64,000 bases of DNA. Origin: DASSFG01 sp035550375 (lineage in GTDB: Bacteria > Planctomycetota > Planctomycetia > Pirellulales > JAICIG01). The stretch spans positions 62,001 to 126,000 of the forward strand of contig DASZPH010000020.1 in assembly GCA_035550375.1 (NCBI GenBank), in the 5' to 3' direction. Both the position numbers and the translations under genes were made by a program. Of this stretch, positions 27,206 through 37,102 are shown in pieces; the first letter of the stretch is position 1, and the number at the start of each line of letters is the position of its first letter. Under the pieces are notes generated by a model that saw only the letters and a program-made list of their open reading frames with translations, did not search any database and was not told where the DNA came from.

Positions 27206-28405
27206 CTATTCCCGGACCTGTTGAAAATAGTTCACTCCTTTCTTGTTCGACGTTACGACGTCGAGCAGGCCATCGCCGTTGACGTCGGCCACCTCGAACT
27301 GCGTGCCGACGCCGCTGTCGTGGTCGAACTGATGCGGCGTCCAGGTCGGCTTGCCGTCAACCCGTGAGAACTCGAACCAGTACATGACGGCTGGCGCCTC
27401 CGGATCGATGTCCCCCTTCGGACCGTGGGCCCACCAGCGCTTGCCAGTGACGAAGTCGGGCAGGCCGTCGCTGTTGATGTCGGCCATCATGAGGGAGTGC
27501 GTTTGAGAGAAGCTTTTGTCGATCTCATGGGTCACGAAGCCGTCCGGGGTCTGCTCGTGCCACCAGATACCCACCGCATGGGCCGCTGAACTGAGCACGT
27601 CGTTATCTCCGTCGCCGTCGAAATCGTAGACGTACATGTGAGCGCAGTCGGCGCCCAGCTTTGCGGGATGAAAGGTCCATTCGCTGGCCGAGGCGTCAGC
27701 CGGGCTTTCCCACCAGCCGTCTTTAACCAGCACGTCGTTGCGGCCGTCCCCGTTAAGGTCTCCGACTCCCAGGCCGTGCGTGTACTTGGTCGTGCAGGGG
27801 GCTGCGGCGGCTGAGATGGGCCGGATTGTCCAGGGCTCGTTCGCGTCGCTAGCGCGAAAGACGATCCCCATTCGACGTAGCGGGCCTTCAACATCCTTCG
27901 GGTCGGGCGAAAAGGCGCACACCAGCTCGCGTCGGCCGTCGCCGTCGACATCGAGATACGTCGGGCTTTCGTTATTGGTCACAGGCGTTGCCACGTGCCG
28001 TATCCACGGGCTTTCGGCCGCTTTCGGGTTTTCGAACCACCATGTTTTCTCGCCCGGAAAATCAACCACAATCAAGTCGGTCCAGCCGTCGCCGTTGAGG
28101 TCGTCGGCGAAATTGCAAAAGCTGTGGCTATAGCCGTGCGGGTCGTATTCTTCGGCCTTTTCGGCGACGACGCACATTTTCCAGTCGGGCGCGGCGTAGT
28201 AGACGCTGCCGGCCGAGATGTCGGCCCGGCCGTCGTGATTGAAATCGCCCACGGCCGCCCCCTCGCTGCGGAATTTCGAGTCAAGTTGGGTCCGTTTGAA
28301 CGTGATCTTGGGCTTGGCCGGCTCGGCGGCATTTACAGCAGCCATGAAGCACGAGGCGGCCAGAGAAACAAACAGGGCGAGAGGGGCAAGGCGAGGTCGG
28401 GGCAT
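27206..28405 (-). CDS. Exported FG-GAP/VCBS repeat protein
   Basis: A 399-aa protein with a signal peptide (about 1-27: LAPLALFVSLAASCFMAAVNA). The mature part has at least six FG-GAP/VCBS-like repeats with calcium-loop motifs: GDFNHDGRADI, DDLNGDGWTDLIVVD, LDVDGDGRRELVC, GDLNGDGRNDVLV, YDFDGDGDNDVLS and ADVNGDGLLDVVTS. This predicts an integrin-alpha-like seven-bladed propeller binding calcium, located outside the inner membrane. Such proteins are numerous in planctomycetes. It is single-gene, with repeat-bearing gaps on both sides. Confidence 0.9.
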   Translation of the reverse strand: MPRPRLAPLALFVSLAASCFMAAVNAAEPAKPKITFKRTQLDSKFRSEGAAVGDFNHDGRADISAGSVYYAAPDWKMCVVAEKAEEYDPHGYSHSFCNFADDLNGDGWTDLIVVDFPGEKTWWFENPKAAESPWIRHVATPVTNNESPTYLDVDGDGRRELVCAFSPDPKDVEGPLRRMGIVFRASDANEPWTIRPISAAAAPCTTKYTHGLGVGDLNGDGRNDVLVKDGWWESPADASASEWTFHPAKLGADCAHMYVYDFDGDGDNDVLSSAAHAVGIWWHEQTPDGFVTHEIDKSFSQTHSLMMADINSDGLPDFVTGKRWWAHGPKGDIDPEAPAVMYWFEFSRVDGKPTWTPHQFDHDSGVGTQFEVADVNGDGLLDVVTSNKKGVNYFQQVRE

Positions 28406-28499
28406 CGAACTACCTGGGATATTGGGGCGCGTCAGCGGGTCGGTTGAACAACGACACGAACCCGACTCGCCAGAGCCGTGGAAGCAGCATGGGCGTCCT

Positions 28500-28524
28500 C
28501 TCGCTTGCGTTTCGGGTTGGTGTG
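28500..28524. repeat. Family A repeat, copy 2 (partial)
   Basis: A 25-nt block CTCGCTTGCGTTTCGGGTTG (and GTGTG after) matches 19885-19909 with two differences. It lies in the gap between the Ldh and FG-GAP genes. Flanking GAACCCGAC/GTCGGGTTT segments may form a partial dyad. Confidence 0.65.
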
Positions 28525-28571
28525 AGGGGCGGCGGTCGGGTTTCCACTGTCAACCCTGCCGCAACCCAAGT

Positions 28572-29621
28572 CTACTTGGCCGCCACGGGCGGCGAAACTC
28601 CCAGCGACTCACACGTCTGGCGAAGCTGGGTGCAGGTGGTCTCGTCGAGCTCGATCCCGTCCGCCAGACGCCGCTCGCGAGTCAGGAACTCGATTTCGCC
28701 CGGGATGAGAATCTTGCCCTCCGGCGTGGTGGGCCGCGAGCTTTTAACGAATTCGATGAAGCGGCGCACTTCGTTCTGGAAGACGTCGTTGTCGCCGAAA
28801 CGGGTCGGATCGACGTAGATCGACAGCATGCCGTTGCTCAGCCGGGTCACGCCGGGCGTCGTGCAGCCGCCGCCCGTGAGCGCGCCGGCCATCACCTCCG
28901 CCAGAATGGCGAGTGCGTATCCCTTGTGACCGCCGAAGGGGAGAATCGCCCCCGGGGGCGGGCCGTAGAACACCTTGGGGTCGTCGGTCGGTTTGCCGTC
29001 GGGGTCGATGATCGCCCCGACCGGCAGGCGATCGCCGCGGTGCAGAGCCACGCGGATCTTGCCCTCGGCCACGGCGCACGTCGAGATGTCGACGATCATG
29101 GGCCACGTGCCGGCTCTCGGTATGCCGGCCGCGATCGGGTTGGCGGAAATACGCCGGTCGATTCCGCCGTGCGGCGCCACGAGCAATCCGGCTCCGCTGG
29201 TGTTGACGAAGTGCAGCGAGATGAGGTTGGCCTCGGCGGCGAGCGTGGGCCAGTCGCCGATGCGGCCGAGGTGCCCGCAGTTGCGCAGAGCGACGACCGA
29301 CACCCCGGTGGCGCGGGCTTTTTCGATGCCCAGCTTGACGGCCGCTTCGCCCACGGTCTGGCCGAAGCCGAAATTTCCGTCCAGGACCGCCAGCGATTCG
29401 GCCTGAAGCACCACGGTCGGCGGCTGGTTGGCGACCACCTTGCCCTCGCGGAGCCACTCGATGTACTTCGCCACGCGGATCACGCCGTGCGAGTCATGGC
29501 CGACCAGGTTTGATTCGACCAGGTAGTGGGCGATCCTCTCGTCTTCCGGCGATTTGCAGCCGGCGGCGGCGAAAACCTGGCGGACCGTTTGCTTCAAACT
29601 CTCGGCGGGAAATCGGGGCAT
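28572..29621 (-). CDS. Ldh-family (malate/L-lactate dehydrogenase 2) oxidoreductase
   Basis: A 349-aa protein of the NAD(P)-dependent Ldh/YlbC/YbiC family, distinct from classical Rossmann lactate dehydrogenases. Family motifs are GHDSHGVIRVAKYIEWL (catalytic His near 48), LDGNFGFGQTVGEAA, LRNCGHLGRIGDW, SANPIAAGIPR and GGHKGYALAILAEVMAG. Members reduce or oxidise 2-hydroxyacids such as malate, lactate or ureidoglycolate; the substrate cannot be fixed from sequence or context. It is cytoplasmic and divergent from the kinase gene. Confidence 0.92.
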   Translation of the reverse strand: MPRFPAESLKQTVRQVFAAAGCKSPEDERIAHYLVESNLVGHDSHGVIRVAKYIEWLREGKVVANQPPTVVLQAESLAVLDGNFGFGQTVGEAAVKLGIEKARATGVSVVALRNCGHLGRIGDWPTLAAEANLISLHFVNTSGAGLLVAPHGGIDRRISANPIAAGIPRAGTWPMIVDISTCAVAEGKIRVALHRGDRLPVGAIIDPDGKPTDDPKVFYGPPPGAILPFGGHKGYALAILAEVMAGALTGGGCTTPGVTRLSNGMLSIYVDPTRFGDNDVFQNEVRRFIEFVKSSRPTTPEGKILIPGEIEFLTRERRLADGIELDETTCTQLRQTCESLGVSPPVAAK

Positions 29622-29754
29622 GGCAGGAGGGGCTTCGGTGAGGGACGACGGAGTGGACGTGCGCCGATTGTCGTCTATAGAAGGCCCATTGTCACCGGGG
29701 TATCATCCAAAAGGGGCGGTCGCGTTTGTAGATCCTCTAGCCCGTTCGACGGCA

Positions 29755-32343
29755 ATGACTGAAGGCGATGCGGACGTTGCCGGATCGAAGACGCCGGCCG
29801 CATCGCATGCCGATGTGGCGGCGGCGCCGACTCTCGATTTCAGTGCCCAGGAGGCTGGCTCTCGCAAGGACGATCTTTCCGCAGAGAGTGAATCGCGGGC
29901 CCACGATGTTGGAGCCAACGTCGGTCACCCCTTCGGCGACTACGATCTGCTGAGCGAGATCGCCCGAGGCGGAATGGGCGTCGTCTTCAAGGCGCTCGAT
30001 CGCAAGCTGAACCGCGTCGTGGCGCTGAAGATGATCCTCAGTGGCCGGTTTGCGGCCGAGCAGGATTTGCGGCGGTTCCGCATCGAAGCCGAAGCCGCGG
30101 CGAAACTCGACCATCCGGGCATCGTGCCGATCTACGAAATCGGGCAGTTCGAGGGACAGCACTACTTCACGATGAAACTCGTCCCCGGCGGCTCGCTGGC
30201 CGACCGCATGGCCGAATTGCGCAAAGAGCCACGAGCAGCCGTCTCCCTCCTGGCCAAGGTCTCACGCGCGGTGGCGCACGCCCATCAGCGGGGCATCCTG
30301 CATCGCGACCTGAAGCCCTCGAACATCCTGATCGACGAAGCGGGCGAACCCTTGGTTTCCGACCTTGGCCTGGCGAAGTCGGTTTCGGCCGACAGCCAGC
30401 TTACGCAATCGGGGGCGATTGTCGGCACCCCGGGCTACATGTCGCCTGAGCAGGCGATGGCAACGAGCGACATTACGACCGGTGCCGACATCTATGCGTT
30501 GGGGGCCATCCTCTACGAGGCGATCGCGGGGCGTCCGCCTCATCAAGCCGCCACCGCCCTCGACACCCTGCTCAAGGTTATCAATGAAAGCCCGGCGCAG
30601 CCGCGATCGCTGAATCCGGCGGTCGATCCGGGGCTGGAACTGATCGCGTTGAAATGCTTGGGGCGTTCGCCGGCCGAGCGATATTCATCGGCGACGGCGC
30701 TGGCAGACGATCTCGATCGCTGGCTCGCAGGTGAGCCGCTGAGTGTGCGCCCGCCGTCCATGGCTTCGGCCGCTCAACTCTGGTTGCGTCGCAACTTGCG
30801 GTCCGCCGCGGGGGCGGCCGTGGTAGGGCTCGTTGCCGGCGTGGCCTGCGGCGTCACGCTCTGGTTCACTGCCATCAGTCCGCAACTTGCCACGTCGGCC
30901 GCCGTCTACGACGCGTTCCCGAGTGAACCGCGGCCGTGGGGCGCATTTGGCGTTCGGGCACCGAATTGGGTACGTGAGCTCACGCTCGGTTGGCTGATCT
31001 GGTTGTTGATGTTCGTCGGCTTGATCAACGTGGCGGTCGTGCGCCCCGTCCGACGTGCAGGCTGGCTCGCCAGCGGAGCGATTTGCGGCCTTTCGCTGGC
31101 GCTGGGCAGCTATGCCGTCAGCTTCGGTTGGGGGCCAATCGTCGGGAGAAGCGTGGAACCGTCTCGCGAAGATGTCCAATTGTTATCGCGGGCCATGTTC
31201 GTCGAGTCGCCTGCGGACACCCAGCGCTTACAGCGCGCGATCCTTCGACGACACCCGGACCTGGCGCGCCTAGAGCCGGAGGCTCGGGCCGATTTTCTGT
31301 CGGCGAAAATCGCTCTCGACCAGATCGCGCGGGTGCCGGGCGGAATGTGGCTGGGAGTCATGATCGCTTTGCTTGCCGGCCTTTTGCCGGCATTCTGCGG
31401 CACGCTGCTCGCCGGATCGCTGTTGGAACGCGAGGGCAAACTGTCGCGCGTGGTCGGGCCGTATTGCGAGGTCATGGGATCGGCCACCTCGATTTGCGTG
31501 ATCGGGGTGGCCTATTGGACGGGTGCTTTGACCTGGCTGCGCATTGCGTCGCCACCGGCCGAACTGCAAATTCCCTTCTTCGCCAGTCTGGCTCTGGCGT
31601 GTTGGGCAAGCCTCCATCGCTGGACCCGCCCCGTGCGGCTGGTCATCCACGCCGTCTGGGTCGTCGCTCTGGTGCTGACGGTTGCTTTCTTCGTACGTCT
31701 TTCTCACACGTTCGAGGACGCCGGCCATCTGGTCGCCCAAGGCGACTTGCCTCGGGCCGCCCAGCGAATGGAGAGGTATATCCGCGATCAGCCTCGCGAT
31801 GCTCTTGGTCATCTGGGCGCAGGCGTCTTGAGGCTGCAGTTGGGCGAGATCGACCGCTATCGGGGTCATTGCGACGCGATGCTTTCGTTGTTCGGCGGCA
31901 GTCATTCGCCGGCGGACGCGGACAAGACGGCCAAGCTCTGCCTGCTCGTTCCTGGCAGCACCACCGACATCGGGCCGGCGCTCGTGTTGGCGGAATTGGC
32001 CGTCGACGAGGGCTACCAGTCCCCTTACGAAGGCTGGTTCCAACTGGTGCGCGGACTGGCCGAACATCGGGCCGGGCACTGGAATGAGGCCATCGGCTGG
32101 CTGGAAAAGTGCCGCTCGAATCCCAATGCGATCGTTGCTTCGACGGCCAGGCTCGTCGAATCGATGGCGCTTGGCAGGCTGGGTCGAACTGACGAGGCAG
32201 GCACAGCGTTTCGCGAGGCGACCGCGAAGTTCGAAGATTATCTTGCTACGGCCGGGGAAGGCGACATCGTGGGAACTTGGCCGGACCGGATGATCTTCGA
32301 GATCCTGCGCAAGGAGGCGATGGGATCGGTCCGCCCTGAATAA
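29755..32343 (+). CDS. Ser/Thr protein kinase with membrane and TPR-like C-terminus
   Basis: About 862 aa from the ATG at 29755. After about 60 polar residues the Hanks-type kinase domain (61-320) begins: YDLLSEIARGGMGVVFKALD, VALKM, catalytic HRDLKPSNIL near 183, DLGLAKS in place of DFG, and GTPGYMSPEQA. Then come several hydrophobic segments (about 345-370, 415-435, 445-465, 545-570, 585-660) and a periplasmic-type helical region with TPR-like units (GDLPRAAQRMERYIRDQP, GHWNEAIGWLEKC). This is a planctomycete-style receptor kinase. A GTG at 29638 preceded by AGGAGG is a rival start that would leave only 16 bp to the divergent Ldh gene. Confidence 0.9.
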   Translation: MTEGDADVAGSKTPAASHADVAAAPTLDFSAQEAGSRKDDLSAESESRAHDVGANVGHPFGDYDLLSEIARGGMGVVFKALDRKLNRVVALKMILSGRFAAEQDLRRFRIEAEAAAKLDHPGIVPIYEIGQFEGQHYFTMKLVPGGSLADRMAELRKEPRAAVSLLAKVSRAVAHAHQRGILHRDLKPSNILIDEAGEPLVSDLGLAKSVSADSQLTQSGAIVGTPGYMSPEQAMATSDITTGADIYALGAILYEAIAGRPPHQAATALDTLLKVINESPAQPRSLNPAVDPGLELIALKCLGRSPAERYSSATALADDLDRWLAGEPLSVRPPSMASAAQLWLRRNLRSAAGAAVVGLVAGVACGVTLWFTAISPQLATSAAVYDAFPSEPRPWGAFGVRAPNWVRELTLGWLIWLLMFVGLINVAVVRPVRRAGWLASGAICGLSLALGSYAVSFGWGPIVGRSVEPSREDVQLLSRAMFVESPADTQRLQRAILRRHPDLARLEPEARADFLSAKIALDQIARVPGGMWLGVMIALLAGLLPAFCGTLLAGSLLEREGKLSRVVGPYCEVMGSATSICVIGVAYWTGALTWLRIASPPAELQIPFFASLALACWASLHRWTRPVRLVIHAVWVVALVLTVAFFVRLSHTFEDAGHLVAQGDLPRAAQRMERYIRDQPRDALGHLGAGVLRLQLGEIDRYRGHCDAMLSLFGGSHSPADADKTAKLCLLVPGSTTDIGPALVLAELAVDEGYQSPYEGWFQLVRGLAEHRAGHWNEAIGWLEKCRSNPNAIVASTARLVESMALGRLGRTDEAGTAFREATAKFEDYLATAGEGDIVGTWPDRMIFEILRKEAMGSVRPE

Positions 32344-32443
32344 AAACGCCTGCGAAAGCGGAGCGTGCTTTCGCCCACCCCCTCGACCAACGCTCTCGGG
32401 CCTCTTACAGTAAGCCGGATCCTCGTTGCAGGAGACGTGAAAG

Positions 32444-33778
32444 TTGCCCGAAGCGAACCCGTATCTGGCGCCCCGCTCGCCGACGGCAGCCGGCAGGCCG
32501 ACGAACGTTCGCTCGCTCGTGCTCGCCCTCTCGTGCGCCGTCTCCTTCGTTCTCTACCTGCAGCGCTACGCCTGGGGCTTCATCAAAAAGGACGTGCAAG
32601 ACGAGTTCGGCTGGGACTCGGTGACGCTCGGCTGGCTCGACGGCCTGTTCGGCATCACCTACGGGGTGGCTCAGATTCCGGCGGGCATGCTCTGCGACTG
32701 GTTCGGCGTGCATCTGCTGCTGGGTTCGATCATTCTGCTCTGGTCGCTGGCGCTGGGCGGGTTTGCCCTGGCCCGATCGCTGGCGTCGATGTCGGCCGCG
32801 CGCATCCTTTTCGGCTTCGCGCAGGCAGGCTGCTATCCGGCGCTGAGCAAGGCGTCGAAGAACTGGTTTCCGCTGGCCACACGCACGACCGCGCAGGGGC
32901 TCATCGCCACCTTCTTCGGGCGAGGAGGCGGGGCCGCGTCGTTCTTTCTCTTCGGCACGGTCCTGTTGGGCTGGCTGGAGCTACCGTGGCGCTGGGCGGT
33001 GGGGATCTTCAGCTTGCTGGGGGTCGTCGTCGGCGTGGTCTTCCTCGCCCTGTTCCGCAACACGCCAAGAGAGCACCCCTGGGCCAACGAGGAAGAAGCG
33101 AAACTGATTACGGCCGGCGACCCCACGGCGGCGCACGCGGCTGGCTCGCGCGTCGACTGGGCCGCGCTTTTGCGAAGCCGCAGCATGCAGTTTCTCCTCT
33201 TGCGCTCGTTCGCCAGCAACCTGGCCGACGTGCTGTTCGTCAACTGGGTGCCGCTCTACCTTCGCACCGAAAAGGGGGTCGGTTCGCTGTCGGCCGGCTG
33301 GATGGCCGCCCTGCCGCTCATCGGCGGCGCGCTGGGCGGACTGTTCAGCGGCAGCCTGCAGAGTTATCTCGTGCAAAGAACGGGCTCGCGGCGGTGGGTG
33401 CGAAGCTCGGTGGGGCTCGTCGGCAAGTCGGCGGCCGCCGGGCTGATTCTCACGTGCCTGTGGGCGCCCGACGCGTTGACCGTTTCCTGCCTGTTCTTGG
33501 CCGTCAAATTCTTCGGCGACTGGGAGCAGCCGGCCGAATGGGGCACCGTGAGCGACATGGCGGGCCGCAGTTCGGCAACCGTGTTTGCCTGCGTCAACAC
33601 GGTCGGCTCGTTCGGAAACTTCGCGGCCGGTCCGCTCACCGGCCTGGTGCTGGCGGTCTTCAGCGCCGGCGAACCCGTGACCGCGGCCGGCTGGAACGCG
33701 GTCTTCGTCTTGTTGGCAGTTGAATACCTCGTGGCCGCCGGTTCCTGGCTGTTCATCGACTGCGAGCGGCCGCTGTAG
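32444..33778 (+). CDS. MFS transporter (anion:cation symporter-like)
   Basis: A 444-aa protein with about twelve hydrophobic segments. The first half has the sequence FGITYGVAQIPAGMLCDWFG, equivalent to the loop 2-3 motif of the major facilitator superfamily, and GRGGGAASFFLFGTVLLGWL in the middle. The general pattern is that of the ACS/glucarate-type transporters of organic anions. The start is TTG at 32444 with AGGAG about 9 nt upstream; no ATG is well placed. The substrate is unknown. It follows the kinase gene by 100 bp on the same strand. Confidence 0.88.
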   Translation: MPEANPYLAPRSPTAAGRPTNVRSLVLALSCAVSFVLYLQRYAWGFIKKDVQDEFGWDSVTLGWLDGLFGITYGVAQIPAGMLCDWFGVHLLLGSIILLWSLALGGFALARSLASMSAARILFGFAQAGCYPALSKASKNWFPLATRTTAQGLIATFFGRGGGAASFFLFGTVLLGWLELPWRWAVGIFSLLGVVVGVVFLALFRNTPREHPWANEEEAKLITAGDPTAAHAAGSRVDWAALLRSRSMQFLLLRSFASNLADVLFVNWVPLYLRTEKGVGSLSAGWMAALPLIGGALGGLFSGSLQSYLVQRTGSRRWVRSSVGLVGKSAAAGLILTCLWAPDALTVSCLFLAVKFFGDWEQPAEWGTVSDMAGRSSATVFACVNTVGSFGNFAAGPLTGLVLAVFSAGEPVTAAGWNAVFVLLAVEYLVAAGSWLFIDCERPL

Positions 33779-33895
33779 AGCGGGCGCACGGATGACAAAC
33801 CACTTTCTTTCGATGACAATTGGAGGCAGATTCGTGCCGGTTGATGGCGGGAACCGGCTGAAGACCGCGAACAGAACAAGGCAAAAGTCAGCTCC

Positions 33896-36800
33896 ATGCG
33901 AAAAAACGATTTGCGAGTCCCCCCCGCCTCACACGCATCGCATCTCAGATCAGTTGTTGGTTGTCCTCTCTGCTTTTCGCTCCTCTTTGCGTGTCTCAGC
34001 CTCTTCGTCGCCGATTTCTCTTCGCCGATAGCGACAGCGGAAAAGCCGGCCGAGGAAGATTTTAGCGCCGAACTGCCTCGCATTCCGCCAGTCGAGCCCG
34101 ACAAGGCGCTGGAAACGTTCACGGTGCAGCCCGGCTACCACCTCGAAACGGTCGCCTGCGAGCCGCTGGTGGCCGACCCGGTGGCCGCCGCCTTCGACGA
34201 AAACGGCCGGCTATACGTCGTCGAGATGCGAGGCTACTCCGAACAACCCGACGAAATGCTCAGCCAAGTGCGACTGCTGACCGACACCGACGGCGACGGG
34301 CGTTTCGACGAAAGCAGTCTGTTTGTCGACAAGTTGTCCTGGGCCACGGCGGTCATTTGTTACGACGGGGGCGTGTTCATCGGCGACGCGCCCGACATCC
34401 TCTACTGCAAAGACACCGACGGCGACGGCCGGGCCGACGAGCGCACAATCGTCTTCACCGGATTCAGCAAGGCGAACGTCCAGGGGCTGCTCAACTCGTT
34501 CTGCTGGGGGCTCGACAACCGGATTCACGGCGCCACCAGCACGTCCGGAGGTAGCGTCCGAAGGGCCGACGATCCGCAGGCAAAGCCGGTGAACTTGAAC
34601 GGCCGCGATTTCGCCTTCGACCCGCGCACCCTGGAACTGGCGGCAACCAGCGGCGGCGCGCAGCACGGCATGAGCTTCGACGCCTGGGGGCGCAAGTTCG
34701 ATTGCTCCAACAGCGACCACATTCAGCAAGTCATCTACGAGGATCGTTACATCGCCCGCAACCCGTATTTGAGCGCCCCAGGACCGCGGCTGAGCATCGC
34801 CGCCGACGGCCCTCAAGCCGAGGTCTTTCGCACCAGCCCGGTCGAGCCGTGGCGGATCGTGCGCACGCGGCTTCGCGTGTCGGGAACCGTGCCGGGTCCG
34901 GTCGAAGGAGGCGGCCGGGCGGCCGGGTATTTCACCGGCGCGACGGGCGTGACCATTTATAAGGGGGACGCCTGGAACACGTCGGGCGAAGAGATCGCGG
35001 TCGTCGGCGACGTGGGGAGCAACCTCGTGCATCGCAAGCGGCTGGAGTCGAACGGGCTGGAGTTCGTCGCCCGCCGCATCGACGAGCAGTCGGAATTTGT
35101 CAGCTCTCGCGACATCTGGTTCCGTCCGGCCCAGTTTCTGAATACGCCGGACGGCACGCTCTACATCCTCGACGTTTACCGGGAAGTAATCGAGCATCCG
35201 GCCAGCCTGCCGCCAGTGATCAAGCGGCACCTCGACTTGACCAGCGGCCGCGACCGGGGCCGGATCTATCGCATTGCGCCCGACCGGTTTCAGCCTCGCA
35301 AGCCGCCGGCGATGGGGCGGGCCGCGGCGGAAGAACTGGTTGGCTGGTTGGAGCACGCGAATAGCTGGCACCGCGATACGGCGGCGAGGCTTTTGTTCGA
35401 GCGACAAGACAAGACCGCCGTGCCGTTGTTGGAAAAGCTGGCGCGAGAATCGTCCTCGCCGTTGGGGCGGATGCACGCTTTGTACGCCTTGGCCGGGCTG
35501 AAATCGCTTACCGTCGGGTCCTTGTCGCGGGGCCTGGCAGACGAGCATCCGGGCGTTCGAGAGCACGCCGTGAAGCTCTCGGAGTTGCTCGTCGATCAAT
35601 CGCCCGAGCTGGCCGAGAAAATCCTGGCGATGGTAGACGACGAGGATCTGCGCGTGCGGTACCAGCTCGCCTTCTCGCTGGGCGAGGTACCCACCGCCCG
35701 GCGACTGACCGCGCTGGCGGCCCTCGCACGCCGCGACGCAGGCGATCGCTGGATGCGGCTGGCGATCCAAAGCTCGCTGGCCGAAGGAGCGGGCGAAGTG
35801 CTCGCGGCGCTCGCCGCGGACGAAGCTTTCCGCCAGACCGATCGGGGCATCGCCTTTCTTGAGTCCCTGGCGCGACAGATCGGTGCGGCGAACCGCCCGG
35901 CCGAACTGGAAGCGACATTCGGCACCGTCGACGAGCTCGCCAAGAGCGACGACGGCGCGGCCGGCGCGGCCGTGCGGGGCTTGGCGGCGGGGCTGGCCCT
36001 GCGCGGGGTGAAACTGGAAATGGCGATCCCCAATGAAAGCTCGGCTCAGCGTATTATCGGCAAGCTGCTTTCATCCGCGCAAGCGGCGGCCTTGGCCGAC
36101 ACCCTCCCCATCAGCCGCCGCGTGGCCGCCATCGACACGCTGGCGATCGCCCGGCTTGCTGACATCGAAGAATGCCTCACGAACCTTCTCAACCAGCGGC
36201 AGCCGCAGGAGGTGCGGCGTGCGGCGCTGAGGACGCTCGGCCGCTTCAACGACCCGGCCGTGGCAAAGATCGTGATCGTCGCCTGGCCGAGTCTGGAACC
36301 GGCCGTGCGCAGCGCGGCGGTCGAGACCCTGTTCTCGCGGCCGAGTTGGGTCGCGGCGCTTTTCGACGCGATCGAAAGCGGTGAAGTCGTCCCCAACGAC
36401 CTCGACCCGGCCAGACTCAAACTACTCGTTTCCGGCGGCGACGAGTCGATCCGGCAGCGGGCCCAAAAGCTGCTGGCGACGATGGCCGTCGGCCGCCGGC
36501 AAGACGTGGTCGACGCCTATCGTGACGTCCTGAAACTGCCGGGGGACGCGGGGCGGGGTAAGGCGGCGTTCAAGAAGGTGTGCGCGGCCTGCCACCGGGT
36601 GGAGGGCGTGGGACAGGAGATCGGGCCCAACCTGGCGACCGTCAAAAGCCGTGGGGCCGACGCGATCCTCGTGAACCTGCTCGATCCGAGCCGCGAAGTG
36701 AACCCGCAGTTCGTGAACTACGTGCTCATCACCGACGACGGCCGCTCGCTCACCGGCATGATTGCGGCCGAGACAGCCACCAGCATCACGCTTCGCCGTG

Positions 36801-36946
36801 CGGAAGGGGCCAGCGACACCGTGCTGCGCGTCAGCATCGACGAGCTGCGCAGCACGGGTCAATCGCTGATGCCGGACGGCATGGAGAAGCAGCTCAGCAA
36901 GCAGGAGATGGCGGACCTGATCGCATATCTGCTGGTTGCAAATTGA
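33896..36946 (+). CDS. PVC-type haem-binding CxxCH protein with HEAT repeats
   Basis: A 1016-aa exported protein with a leader near 20-45. Residues about 65-440 form a membrane-bound dehydrogenase-type propeller (FTVQPGYHLETVACEPLV, LLTDTDGDGRFDESS, FNTPDGTLYILDVYREVIEHP). Residues 460-860 are HEAT-like repeats. The C-terminal cytochrome c domain binds haem through CAACH (Cys896, Cys899, His900), followed by GVGQEIGPNL and LLDPSREVNPQF. This architecture is characteristic of Planctomycetes and Verrucomicrobia and is thought to oxidise sugars or other organics in the periplasm; the substrate is not known. Confidence 0.93.
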   Translation: MRKNDLRVPPASHASHLRSVVGCPLCFSLLFACLSLFVADFSSPIATAEKPAEEDFSAELPRIPPVEPDKALETFTVQPGYHLETVACEPLVADPVAAAFDENGRLYVVEMRGYSEQPDEMLSQVRLLTDTDGDGRFDESSLFVDKLSWATAVICYDGGVFIGDAPDILYCKDTDGDGRADERTIVFTGFSKANVQGLLNSFCWGLDNRIHGATSTSGGSVRRADDPQAKPVNLNGRDFAFDPRTLELAATSGGAQHGMSFDAWGRKFDCSNSDHIQQVIYEDRYIARNPYLSAPGPRLSIAADGPQAEVFRTSPVEPWRIVRTRLRVSGTVPGPVEGGGRAAGYFTGATGVTIYKGDAWNTSGEEIAVVGDVGSNLVHRKRLESNGLEFVARRIDEQSEFVSSRDIWFRPAQFLNTPDGTLYILDVYREVIEHPASLPPVIKRHLDLTSGRDRGRIYRIAPDRFQPRKPPAMGRAAAEELVGWLEHANSWHRDTAARLLFERQDKTAVPLLEKLARESSSPLGRMHALYALAGLKSLTVGSLSRGLADEHPGVREHAVKLSELLVDQSPELAEKILAMVDDEDLRVRYQLAFSLGEVPTARRLTALAALARRDAGDRWMRLAIQSSLAEGAGEVLAALAADEAFRQTDRGIAFLESLARQIGAANRPAELEATFGTVDELAKSDDGAAGAAVRGLAAGLALRGVKLEMAIPNESSAQRIIGKLLSSAQAAALADTLPISRRVAAIDTLAIARLADIEECLTNLLNQRQPQEVRRAALRTLGRFNDPAVAKIVIVAWPSLEPAVRSAAVETLFSRPSWVAALFDAIESGEVVPNDLDPARLKLLVSGGDESIRQRAQKLLATMAVGRRQDVVDAYRDVLKLPGDAGRGKAAFKKVCAACHRVEGVGQEIGPNLATVKSRGADAILVNLLDPSREVNPQFVNYVLITDDGRSLTGMIAAETATSITLRRAEGASDTVLRVSIDELRSTGQSLMPDGMEKQLSKQEMADLIAYLLVAN

Positions 36947-37008
36947 CGCACTGGAAACCGAGTGCCAGACCGGACACAATTGGGCCTCGGATGTCGATTG
37001 CAAACCTA

Positions 37009-37088
37009 GAGCCTATCCGAGAAACGGCCTTGTGGTGCGGGCGTCTTGCCTACGCCGGTTCTCGCATGGGCTCCCAATTAAGCCTACG
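37009..37088. repeat. Dispersed repeat, family B copy 2, with terminal dyad
   Basis: GAGCCTATCCGAGAAACGGC (37009-37028) is inverted at 37054-37073 (GCCGGTTCTCGCATGGGCTC) with 17 of 20 matching, around a spacer TTGTGGTGCGGGCGTCTTGCC, followed by CCCAATTAAGC. The block order matches 27102-27167. It lies 15 bp before the start of the next gene, so it may sit in its 5' UTR. Confidence 0.7.
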
Positions 37089-37102
37089 CTAGCAGGTCTT
37101 CG

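Noticed and set aside
34211..35770. Long minus-strand frame (519 aa)
   Set aside because: It is antisense to the PVC-type CxxCH gene, with shadow composition.
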